Of a DNA stretch of 64,000 bases, positions 9,826 to 20,109 are shown piece by piece. Source of the DNA: Pyrus communis (Eukaryota > Streptophyta > Magnoliopsida > Rosales > Rosaceae); contig NC_084817.1 in NCBI RefSeq assembly GCF_963583255.1, positions 14,266,121 to 14,330,120 of the forward strand, given 5' to 3'. The notes beneath the pieces were generated by a model. It had not been told where the DNA came from and did not search any database. It was given only the letters and a program-made list of their open reading frames with translations. Numbering within the stretch: position 1 is the stretch's first letter; each line of letters begins with the position of its first letter. A program made the position numbers and the translations under genes.

Positions 9826-9830
9826 AAATT

Positions 9831-12361
9831 TGATGCGAGATTTATACGCACACAAATTAAACCCTCTTTTTGACAATTGTAGTATAAGTATAAGTAGGGA
9901 TCGTTCTAGACCGGGGATTAGGAGGGATTGTTAACCACTTGGATTTGAATCAAAAACGTAAAATAACAATATGAAATACTAACTTAGACTCAAAGAATGC
10001 AAAACTAAGCTTTAAAACACTAAGACAAACCAAAAGACTCAAAACAACACAAACACACTCAAATCTGCCGAAAAACCACTTTCTGGGCAGATTTGAGCAC
10101 AAACACAAATTTGGACGAATTTATGTAATAACTTGACTCAAGAACGTAAAAACACAATATAAAACACTAAACTAACTCAAAGAATGTAAAACTAAACACT
10201 TAAAACATTAAAACAAACCAAAAGACTCAAACATCACCCAAAACACTCAAAACTGCCTTAAAATCACTTTCTGGGCAGTTTTGAGCACTTTGGTGAATTT
10301 GGACGAAATTGGGAAATAAATTGAATCAAAACACTTAGAAACATAAACTAAGACACTTTCTAACTAAATTGGACAATAAAGTAAAGGGGGATTGAGGTTT
10401 ATACGAAATTAAATTAAATTGCACAGATTGTAAATTAAAGCAAAATGTAAATGTGAATGTGTGATAGAATTGAATGGAATTGAAATGAATGAATGCTAGC
10501 TAAGGGATTCATCTTCACATATGTTACACTTGCATAATAAAATGATTTCCAATTGCATTTCAATAAACCATGAAACTCAACACCCCGGGTTAACCGTGAT
10601 GCACTAATTAACCTTCAAATCTTCCTAACGTTATTGAATTGGATGGGTTAGCGCATACAACAATTCAAAACATTCCCCACAAGTCCTCAACATGAATGCA
10701 TAGAAGAGGTACAAGCAAGAATCATTACGCTCTATGAAAATTATAAGTGTTGACTAGGCATTCGTTACTATGGAATACGCATGAAACTTATGCCAAGAAT
10801 TTGTTTAACGCGATTGTTTATAAGCAACCTCCACTACTTGTGAATATAAGTTCGTAACTATTAGGTGAAACTCACTTATATTCTAGCGTCATATTCATGC
10901 ATGAAAATTAAGTGTGCACTCTCAATGAACATACATAAATAAGTTATCAATCAAACAGTTAAACGAATTGAATCCACAACTTATGAAACGCAATTAGAAG
11001 TATTCAAATCAAAATGCAAGCATAAACATATATTTGAATCACCCCCTAACCAAGGGGGGTTTAGTTCCTCATGGTACAAAACAAAGAGAATCAAAGAAAC
11101 ACCTCAACATTCCAACAACTCAAACTTGAATTGTATGAACGTTTAGGCCCTCTTATCATCCATTCCTCATTCGTACAAAACAAAGAGCATTCAAATTAAA
11201 CATTGAAATCAAAGAAACACCTAAACATTCCAACAACTCAAACTTGAATTGTATGAACGTTTAGGCATTCTTCTCTTCCTCTTCGTTGTGGCACAAGGTC
11301 TAAGGTGAGTTTGATGGTGTGAATGGTTTGGGGAGTGGTGTTTGGATTAATAGGGAAGGCACGGCACAAGGGTGGTTTGATGTCTACATTTCTGCAATGG
11401 ATGAGTTTATGGAAGAGTGTTTGGAATGGATGAATTTCTGGCACAAAAGCCTTATTTCTGTGGTGAATGGATGTGTGAATGAATGAGAATGAATGAATGA
11501 GTATTTATAGGTGAAATGGGGGGAACATGACAGCTAGGTTGCATGTGCTAATGCTTGTGTGTGCATGTGAAATCTGCCAAGATGCATGTGATTAAAGGGT
11601 GGAATGAATGGAATGCAATCTGAAATGCATGTGAATTAAAACTAGAGTGATGATGATGAATGCATGTGCAAAGGAAGTGGATTTTCTGCAAATGCAAGGT
11701 GAATGTGCATGGCTGCAATGATGAAGTGAATGCATGTGTTGAATGATTAAAGTGCATGTGCAATGTTTTAAAGGATGGAATGATGGAGGAACAAGTGCAT
11801 GTGAATGCATGGTGATAGCATGTGCACGGTTTTGGTTGGAATGATGGCAGATTGTGAAAACATGTGAATGCATGTGTTTGATGAATGATAAGTGGTGAAT
11901 GATATGATAAGTGATAAGTGGTGAATGATAAGATAAGTGATAAGTGGTGAATGATAAGTGATGAATGATAAGTGGTGAATGATAAGTGATATGATATGTG
12001 ATTATGATAAGTAATGGGAGCATGTGAGAGAATGAATAATGAATGCATGTGTATGGTTTTGGGAGAAAGGTGGAGATGCACGGCATAAGGGAATTGGAAA
12101 GGTTTAAATGTCCTAAAACTAAAGGGAACAAAGTTCCAACACTTTGGTCTTCAATTTCGTCCAACATTTTGGCGCCAAGCATAAGCTATCCATCCTTAGC
12201 CCAAAAGTGCTCCAAAAGTCTCCAAAATGCATCTTTTTGCTCCTTTAGCCCTTTGGACCTACAAACACACGAAAATAGCTTAAAGGACTAAAATAACTAA
12301 AGAAACATAACGTAAATGCACGAGAACAAGCCATTTAAGTCGCATGAATATGCTCCTATCA
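9831..12361 (-). mobile_element. 5' LTR of element A
   Basis: A 2531-bp LTR in minus orientation, from TGATGCGAGATTTATACG to TATGCTCCTATCA. TATTTATA at 11502-11509 is the reverse-strand TATA box. The G/C hairpin is at about 11040-11062 and the duplicated CCTAAACGTTCAT block at about 11095-11275. Dense TGCATGTG words fill 11530-12060 (U3). Confidence 0.9.
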
Positions 12362-13228
12362 ATATGACGCTAGAATATAAGTGAGTTTCACCTAATCGTT
12401 ATGAACTTTATATTCACAAGTAGTGGAGGTTGCTTATAAACAATCGCGTTAAATGAATTCTTGGCACGAGTTTCATGCTCATCATAGTAACGAATGCGTC
12501 GTCAACACTTATAGTTTTCATAATGCTTAATGATCTTTGATTGTATCTTTATTGTGCTGTTCACGTAAAGGACTTTTGGAGAATGTTGTGAATTGCGTTG
12601 CGCTAACCCATCCAATTCATTAACTTAAGGAAAACTTGACGGTTAATTTAAGCGGACCTAATTAACCCGGGGTGATGAGTTTCATAATTTATTGAAATGC
12701 AATTGGAAATCTTTTTATTATGTAAGTGTAACATGTGTGGAGAAGAACCCCTTAGCTATTCTATCATCCATTCATTCCATTTCATCAATTTCGTTTTTAT
12801 AATCTGTTTTAATTAGAATCTGTCCATTTAGTTTATTTTCGTCCAAACCTCAATCCCCATTTATTTTAAAGTGTTAGATTAGTTAGAAATATTTTTAGTT
12901 TGTGTTTATAAGTGTTTTGATTCAATTTGTTAAACAAATTCGTCCAAATTTGTGTTTGTGCTCAAATCTGCCCAGAAAGTGGTTTTTAGGCAGATTTGAG
13001 TGTGTTTGTGTTGTTTTGAATCTTTTGGTTTGTTTGAGGGTTTTAAAGTTTAGTTTTGCATTCTTTGAGTCTAGTATAGTGTTTCATATTGTTATTTTAC
13101 ATTTTTGAGTCAAATCCAAGTGGTTAACAATCCCTCCTAATCCCCGGTCTAGAACGATCCCTACTTATACATATACTACAATTTGACAAAAAGAGGGTTT
13201 AATTTGTGCGCGTATAAATCTCACATCA
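12362..13228 (+). mobile_element. 5' LTR of D, 3' portion
   Basis: It starts inside the LTR at ATATGACGCTAGAATATAAG, directly after element A, and ends CTCACATCA just before the PBS. It matches 37635-38494 plus the last bases before 40559 of the 3' LTR almost base for base. The 5' half was lost with the A-side deletion. Confidence 0.9.
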
Positions 13229-13493
13229 AATTTTGGCGCCGTTGCCGGGGATTAGAAAATTTGCTAATCCCTTGGATTGTTTTATTTTCGTTTGTTTTTA
13301 TTTTATTCCAGATTCTTAATCTTGTTTTGTTTCTTGTTCTAGGTACTAGTTTATGACTCGGAGTTCTCATCCGATTCGTGAACATATCCTGGAGTGATTG
13401 GGTGGCAACCCAATGCATTTTGAAAAAAAAAAAAAAAAACATGGCTGAACGATGGAGGCTTCACAAAGGTTGTTTACTTAAAGACCCACTACG
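13229..13493 (+). other. PBS and leader of element D
   Basis: The PBS TGGCGCCGTTGCCGGGGA is at 13234-13251, complementary to the tRNA-Asp 3' end. Leader follows with GGTGGCAACCCAATGC, A17 at 13423-13439, and the last codons of the antisense gene (stop complement at 13461-13463). The leader closely matches the second copy at 40560-40827. Confidence 0.9.
13461..13488 (-). pseudogene. Passenger gene of D, 3' terminal piece
   Basis: Minus-strand codons for the C-terminal end of the coiled-coil protein (..SGSLSKQPL in the D' copy), cut off at 13489-13493 by element B. The rest of this gene copy is at 22605-23057 and 32678-32869. Confidence 0.75.
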
Positions 13494-16004
13494 TGATGCG
13501 AGATTTATACGCACACAAATTAAACCCTCTTTTTGTCAAATTGTAGTAAGTATGCAAGTAGGGATCGTTCTGGACCGGGGATTAGGAGGGATTGTTAACC
13601 ACTTGGATTTGACTCAAAAACGTAAAATAACAATCAGAAACACTATACTAGACTCAAAGAATGCAAAACTAAACTTTAAAACACTAAGACAAACCAAAAG
13701 ACTCAAAACAACACAAACACACTCAAATCTGCCTAAACACCACTTTCTGGGCAGATTTGAGCACAAACACAAATTTGGACGAAATTAAGTAATAACTTGA
13801 CTCAAGAACGTAAAAACACAATATGAAACACTAAACTAACTCAAAGAATGTAAAACTAAACACTTAAAACATTAAAACAAACCAAAAGACTCAAACATCA
13901 CCCAAAACACTCAAAACTGCCTTAAAATCACTTTCTGGGCAGTTTTGAGCACTTTGGTGAATCTGGACGAAATTGGGAAATAAAATGAATCAAAACACTT
14001 AAAAGCACAAACTAAATTGATTTCTAACTAAATTGGACATTAAAGTAAAGGGGGATTTAGATTTATACGAAAATTGAAATAACAAAACAAGTTAATAAAC
14101 TAAACAGATTGTAAAACGAATTTGATGGAATGGAATGAATGGATGATAGAATGGCTAAGGGGTTCATCTCTATACATGTTATACTTGCATAATAAAATGA
14201 TTTCCAATTGCATTTCAATAAACTATGATACTCAACACCCCAAGTTAACCGTGATGCACTAATTAACCTTCAAATCTTCCTAACGTTATTGAATTGGATG
14301 ATGCATGCGACAATTCAAAACATTCCCCACAAGTCCTCAACATGAATGCATAGAAGAGGTACAAGCAAGAATCATTACGCTCTATGAAAATTATAAGTGT
14401 TGACGAGGCATTCGTTACTATGGATTGCATGAAACTTATGCCAAGAATTCATTTAACGCGATTGTTTATAAGCAACCTCCACTACTTGTGAATATAAGTT
14501 CATAACGATTAGGTGAAACTCACTTATATTCTAGCGTCATATTCATGCATGAAAATTAAGTGTGCACTCTCAATGAACATACATAAATAAGTTATCAATC
14601 AAACAGTTAAACGAATTGAATCCACAACTTATGAAACGCAATTAGAAGTATTCAAATCAAAATGCAAGCATAAACATATATTCGAATCACCCCCTAACCA
14701 AGGGGGGTTTAGTTCCTCATGGTACAAAACAAAGAAAATCAAAGAAACACCTAAACATTCCAACAACTCAAACTTGAATTGTATGAACGTTTAGGCACTC
14801 TTCTCTTCCTCTTCGTTGTGGCACAAGGTCTAAGGTGAGTTTGATGGTGTGAATGGTTTGGGGAGTGGTTGAATGGATGAATTTCTGGTGGTGTTTGGAT
14901 TATAGGGAACTCACGGCCAAAGGGCAGTTTTGATGTGGGAAATGGGTGAATTTCTGAAATGGAAGAATGAATGAATGAGTATTTATAGGTGAAATGGGGG
15001 GAACATGACAGCTAGGAACTTGGTGGAAATCTGAAATGGTGATGGGAGATGCATGTGGCTGTTTGTGCATGTGATTAAAGGGTGGAAATGCATGTGCTTT
15101 GACAGAAATGAAAGGGAATGCACGGTTTTGGTTGATTTCTGGTGGTTGTGAGGTGGAAATCTAGGTGGAAATGCATGTGGACTAAAGCTATGTGAATGAT
15201 TAAGGTGAATGTGCATGAGTGCATGTGAAATCTGCCAAGATGCATGTGTTATGAAGTGGATTTTCTGCAAATGCAAGGTGAATGTGGATGTGATTAAATT
15301 AAAAGATGGAATGCATGTGAATGACAGCTAGATATGTTGATGAATGCATGTGACTTGTTTGTGGTGAGTGAATGCATGTGCAAAGCTTTTTGGGAGAAAG
15401 GTGGATGAATGCACATGTGACTTAGGTTGTGAAATCTGATGGAATGATGAAGTGGCTGAAATGATGAAAGAATGAGGGTATGCACGGCACAAGGGAAGTG
15501 TTGGGTGATGGATGCATGTGGGTTAATTAATTAAGTGTATGATATGATAAGTGATTGATAAGATAAGTGAATGATATGATAAGTGGTTGATAAGATAAGT
15601 GGTGAATGATATGTGATAAGTGATAAGTGATAAGTGATAGGTGATGATGATAAGTGGTTATGATAAGTGATAAGTGGTGATGATAAGTAATGGAAGCATG
15701 TGAGGGAATGAATAATGAATGCATGTGATAAGGGAATTGGAAAGGTTTAAATGTCCTAAAACTAAAGGGAACAAGGTTCCAACACTTTGGTCTTCAATTT
15801 CGTCCAACATTTTGGCGCCAAGCATAAGCTATCCATCCTTAGCCCAAAAGTGCTCCAAAAGTCTCCAAAATGCATCTTTTTGCTCCTTTAGCCCTTTGGA
15901 CCTACAAACACACGAAAATAGCTTAAAGGACTAAAATAACTAAAGAAACATAACGTAAATGCACGAGAACAAGCCATTTAAGTCGCATGAATATGCTCCT
16001 ATCA
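13494..16004 (-). mobile_element. 3' LTR of element B
   Basis: TGATGCGAGATTT to GCTCCTATCA, followed at once by the reverse-complement polypurine tract. TATTTATA at 14980-14987 is the TATA box on the minus strand. It has only one copy of the CCTAAACGTTCAT block (about 14750-14800), where A, C, D, L, P and Q have two. Confidence 0.95.
14980..14987 (-). promoter_or_regulatory. Putative TATA box, B 3' LTR
   Basis: Reverse complement TATAAATA, next to GGTGAAATGGGGGGAACATG on the plus strand, the core block shared with LTR 2. Confidence 0.6.
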
Positions 16005-16020
16005 AATACCCCCACACTTA
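16005..16020 (-). other. Polypurine tract of element B
   Basis: In element sense TAAGTGTGGGGGTATT, directly abutting the 3' LTR start TGATAGG. C has the same sequence at 25475-25490 and D at 35948-35963. It would prime plus-strand DNA synthesis. Confidence 0.8.
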
Positions 16021-18640
16021 TCTTTTGCTAGTCCTCGAGCAAAACAAAACAACAAAAGATCACGAAACTAGACAAAACGAACAAAACACAACCTACACCT
16101 TCCAACAATCGTCTCACGGATTTCCAATGCTCATGACAAGTTAAAAATCATTATTCCCACAGATTTTAGCCATCTTTGCACTTAAGTACATTCTTAATCA
16201 TAGTCACCATATACAAGTTCACAATTAAGCATTTAAAACACATTTCGAATGTAGTAACATGCCTTAGAGAATTTCCTCAATTCTTTACTAGAATGCACTC
16301 TATTTTCACACAGATTTTCTGACTACACACCCTACACTAGTTATATGTGAGAGATTGATGTAAACATGAAAGACTAGCATCTCACATATGTTATAACAAA
16401 GAAAGCATTTTCTGGAGTTAATAAGCATGTTTAGATATGATCTCAAGAATGGAATGCTCCTACTTAGATGCGAGAACCAGTGACACCATAAGCTCATATC
16501 AATTCCAAACTCCACATTATTGAACACATAACGATCAAGATAGAAGCATAAGGGTTGAAACGGGGCTAAAGGTGTTTGGCTAACAAAGAAGGGATATGGA
16601 AAACAAAGGTTCTTAAAGAAATAGCGAGCAAAGCATTTGAATTAACATAGAATTCACTTTTGAATGAAAACTCAACTTTTGAACAACAAGGGGGAACAAG
16701 CTCTTTTTTCTTTTTTTCTTTCTTTCTTTCTTTTCTTTTCTGTTTTTCTTTTTTTTCATATGTTTTTTCACAATTTTTTCTTTTCTTTTGCCTCTCATAC
16801 ATAAACACTTAAGAACAAAACATTCTCTCCCCCACACTCATTTTCTTTCATAATGTACTCAAAAGGAATTCATTTTAGTCATGCTCACTACCATTTAAGA
16901 ACAAGGGTGTGGATTGTCCTAAACTAGGCTAGGTAAGGATAATGTGGGTTAACAAAGAATAAAGGCTAAACGAGGCTCAACGGGGTTAAAACTTACAACA
17001 AATACGAAATATGGGAAGTAAGGCTATTTGGTTATGGTGGCAACTACACAACTTCATCTTGATATATGTTATGCAAAACAATGTCATCCTTTGAATGAAA
17101 CGGATATAAGTTCTAGCATTTAGTTCTATCATGATACAATTGCATTCTAAGTAGCAACCAAGCAAGGAATAATGAGATCATGCAACAACTTTAGAAAACA
17201 AAGACTCACAGAAAATAACTCTCCAAAGAAAGTAATGGCTCGAGTCTCACAGGGATGTAGCGTTATTATGAGTTTCTTCCTTCAAGCATGTTACAAAAAC
17301 GAATTTTTCTTTTATGATTGCATGTGAAGTCATACATTATAACCATAACCAAGCATATACCAAGAGTAAATCAAACTTTCATCCATGTTTATAACTCTCT
17401 TTAACAGTCATGCAATTACAAACCAAATCCTTGTCATTTTGTTGGAAGGTACCCTAAGACACAAACACACAAAAACGACTCAAAACACTCTTTTTAGGCT
17501 TTAAAAAACATGTTTTTTCAAATTTTTATGTGATTTTCGGAGTTAAAAAAAACAAAACATACTAAAACACTCTAAAACAACTAAAAATACACCTTAAAAC
17601 AGCAAGGAACAACATTAGAAGTTATGGTGGATAAAACCCTACGAATTTGCATCAAAACACTTTAGTTACCCCCCCACACTTAAATCAAACATTGTCCTCA
17701 ATGTTTTAAGCATAGATTCACACAAAACATAAGTAAACACACAAAAAGCATTTAAACATACTAAACATGGCAAAATGTAATTAACAAAGAGAAGAGTTTA
17801 GGGACGCAAATCTGGTTATGGAGTGTAAATTCCATCTTCTCTTTGTTGATTGCATTGAGGCTTGATCTTGATGATTCCACAGGCTTACTCTCGAACTGGT
17901 TGCCGCCCATCATTGATTTTCCTTTGTGCTACTCTTGAACTGGGCAGCAGGAATCCCTTTAGTGTCTCCCCCGAAGGTCTGAGCTTCCTCATTTGGTCTG
18001 TTTCTTTGTTCAATCTTTCCAATTCGTATTGAAAAGGGTTGGAGGATAACTCCGCCTAAGTTTGTCTCCACATGCTTCAATGTATCATTTTCACTTGCCT
18101 TACACGCTCCCCTTTGCAGAAGTGGTCCCTTCTCTGGAAGTGTATCAACCGTTGAAGATGACTACTCGAGAGCAACGCTAGGTAAGCAATCAGGAATAGA
18201 TTCCAGGCAGTTGGCTCCAACTCGGAAGACTGACTCCAAGTGCCGGCTGATTGCTTCTTTCACTTTGCCATGCGAGTAAGAACAAGGACAAAGAAAAAGA
18301 CAGGGAAAGAGCATGATATGAGATACTTTTGCTTTAGACCTTGATGATATGAGATACCTTTGCTTTTGAAGAAACGGTGAACGAAGCAGCACATGTATTT
18401 GTTGTGGTTGTCTCCACATGCTTCGATCGACCGTTTCCTTCTGCCTCATTTGTACTCCAGTTTTCTGGTATCTTCTTTGGGGGAGAAAAAATTGAGTATT
18501 TCAAGAGGCTTTGCTGGGAGTGCGCCCTCAGAGGTGAGAGAGAGTTGGGCATGGTTCTTCAGGTTTGCCTTGCCATAAAAGACGAAGGTCGACATATATA
18601 GAGATAATATCAAATGGTGGTATTATTCTTTTACCCTTGT
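16021..18640 (-). other. Non-coding interior of element B
   Basis: Continuous low-GC sequence with a T/C-rich patch at 16690-16770, an internal PPT-like C7 tract at 17669-17675, and a more GC-balanced part from about 18110. That last part matches A from 7845 on and includes a 33-bp near-duplication GATATGAGATAC...TTTGCTTT at about 18315-18367. No protein family is recognisable in any frame. Confidence 0.6.
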
Positions 18641-19104
18641 CGACAAATGTCTCTTCGATATCAGAACGACGCCTCTTCGATTTCTGAGCAGGCGCCCCTT
18701 CGATTTCTGAACGACGCCCCTTTGCTTTCTGAACGACACGTGGTAGTGCGGATGCGGCTCCTTTTGACAAAGCTGCACGCGTTTTCTGAAAAGCAGAGAA
18801 AGCGTCGCCGAACTTTGCGCTTGTCGGCTAAAGACGTGTAGTTGCGATGATGGCCTCCACGTGTTTTCAGCTTTGTCAGAAATCTTTTGACAAAGTTGAA
18901 CGCGTTTTCTGAAAAGCCGAGAAAGCGTCGCCTAAATTTCGCCGGAAATTCCGGCTTTTTGAATCGGAGGACGCGTCGCCTTGGCTTCTTATAGAGGTAT
19001 CGATCACCGCCAAGAAACACACTCTGAAGACTTCCCATTCTTGAAAATCGACTCCGGCCCTTTGAAATTTAACTCCATCCCTTCTCTTTGAACACTTTTG
19101 AAAA
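18640..19104 (+). promoter_or_regulatory. Upstream region of passenger gene, copy B
   Basis: Four CTTCGAT..TCTGA repeat units (18650-18733) are followed by G-box CACGTG at 18737-18742. Two 49-bp near-identical blocks lie at 18761-18809 and 18884-18932 (TTTTGACAAAG..ACGCGTTTTCTGAAAAG), with a second G-box between them at 18858-18863. GGACGCGTCG is near 18968 and TTATAGAGG near 18989-18996. The TATA-like site lies about 115 bp from the ATG. CACGTG and ACGCGT are known plant bZIP/bHLH and CAMTA targets; use of these sites here is inference. Confidence 0.55.
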
Positions 19105-19776
19105 ATGGCAAACTTATCGAACCTTAGCTTGGAATTGAGCCTTAGCAGTGATACGGGCGCGCCGCGTCAAGGTAACGTATGGCGCCCTTCTTTCTTATCT
19201 TCTAACGGTCTTCTTACAGGTGAAGACTCCGTGATGCAGGACGCCACAACAGCTACAATAGTAGCTAGGAACCTCCTCACTCCAAAAGATAGTAGGTTGC
19301 TGTCAGGACGGTCCGATGAGTTGGCCGTTCAAGAGTCCCTCGCACTTAGTGTTCAGTGTGCGAGTTCTGTGTCCAACATGGGCCAACGCCTGCTTGCCCG
19401 CTCCCGTCAGGTGGAATCATTGATGGCAGAAGTGGAAAGTCTTAAGCAAGAGATCCAGCAGCTTAAGTACGAGAATAGAAGTTTGCATGTGCTTGCAAAC
19501 AACTATTCGACGGGCATGAAGAGGAAGTTTGATGAGCTGCAAGAGTCTGAAGGTCGGATTCACAGTGACCGTCAAAGGTTTTCGTCTTTCCTCCAGAGGC
19601 ACCTTTTTCCTGGCTCATCCAGCGCTTGGCCAAGTATTGAGGCCTGGAATGCTCTAGCTCCGATGCCTCCCGCTCCGATGCCTTCCGCTCCGATGCCTCC
19701 CGCTCCGATGCTTTCCGCTCCGATGCCTTCCGCTTCGACGCCTCGTAGTGGGGCTTCACGTAAACAACCTTTGTGA
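19105..19776 (+). CDS. Antisense passenger gene, coiled-coil protein (copy B)
   Basis: A 223-residue frame, intact, opposite to element B. It shares the architecture of copy A: Ser/Leu-rich N-terminus, coiled coil (about 95-165), FLQRHLFPG, then pentads (PMPPA, PMPSA, PMLSA) ending SGASRKQPL. It is five residues shorter than copy A, from one pentad fewer in the tail. Against copy A, before the tail, I count 7 codons with replacement differences and 11 with silent ones, which suggests the protein was maintained while both elements were active. An in-frame 48-nt stretch starting GGTAACG and ending TTACAGG looks intron-like but is kept in all copies. The family is unknown to me. Confidence 0.75.
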   Translation: MANLSNLSLELSLSSDTGAPRQGNVWRPSFLSSNGLLTGEDSVMQDATTATIVARNLLTPKDSRLLSGRSDELAVQESLALSVQCASSVSNMGQRLLARSRQVESLMAEVESLKQEIQQLKYENRSLHVLANNYSTGMKRKFDELQESEGRIHSDRQRFSSFLQRHLFPGSSSAWPSIEAWNALAPMPPAPMPSAPMPPAPMLSAPMPSASTPRSGASRKQPL

Positions 19777-19835
19777 AGCACCACCTTTCTCCATGTTTAG
19801 TATTTTATTTAATATATGAAATTTTTTTTTTATTC

Positions 19836-19861
19836 TTTTTTTTTTTTTTTTTTTTTTTTTT
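19836..19861 (+). repeat. T26 homopolymer, element B
   Basis: It sits between the passenger gene's stop and the leader (TGCATTGGGTTGCCTCCC), at the same join as T34 in A. A shorter T9 lies just before it at 19822-19830. Confidence 0.9.
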
Positions 19862-20067
19862 GCATTGGGTTGCCTCCCAAGTAGCGCTTTCTTTTACGTC
19901 TTACAGCCGGACGAAGAACCCAATCACTCCAGGATATGTTCACGAATCGGATGAGAACTCCGAGTCATGAACTAGTACCTAAAACAAGAAACAAAACAAA
20001 ATTAAGAATCTGGAAAAATAAAAACAAACGAAAATAAAACAATCCAAGGGATTAGCAAATTTTCTAA

Positions 20068-20104
20068 TCCCCGGCAACGGCGCCAAAATTTGACAACGGC
20101 GCCA
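20068..20104 (-). other. PBS of element B with a partial duplication
   Basis: The full site TCCCCGGCAACGGCGCCA is at 20068-20085. A 19-bp stretch CAACGGCGCCAAAATTTGA occurs twice in tandem (20075-20093 and 20094-20112), so the complete PBS is displaced to 24 bp from the LTR and a partial PBS (CAACGGCGCCA) lies next to it. Confidence 0.9.
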
Positions 20105-20109
20105 AAATT

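Larger units (their letters stand above)
4108..12361 (-). mobile_element. Element A: non-autonomous LTR retrotransposon
   Basis: Minus orientation is shown by the reverse-complement PBS at 9808-9825 next to an LTR that begins TGATGCGAG at 9831 and ends CTCCTATCA at 12361. The interior (4108-5852 and 7850-9830) matches the interiors of B and C. The left LTR, the terminal polypurine tract and about 0.4 kb of interior are missing, lost at the junction with LTR 2. It was inserted in the 5' LTR of D, which resumes at 12362. It carries an intact antisense gene (8832-9518) but no gag, protease, RT or integrase, so it depends on another element's proteins. Confidence 0.85.

Noticed and set aside
13234..13251. 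A tRNA-Asp gene fragment
   Set aside because: Only the 18 nt complementary to the tRNA 3' end are present next to an LTR; it is a primer-binding site.
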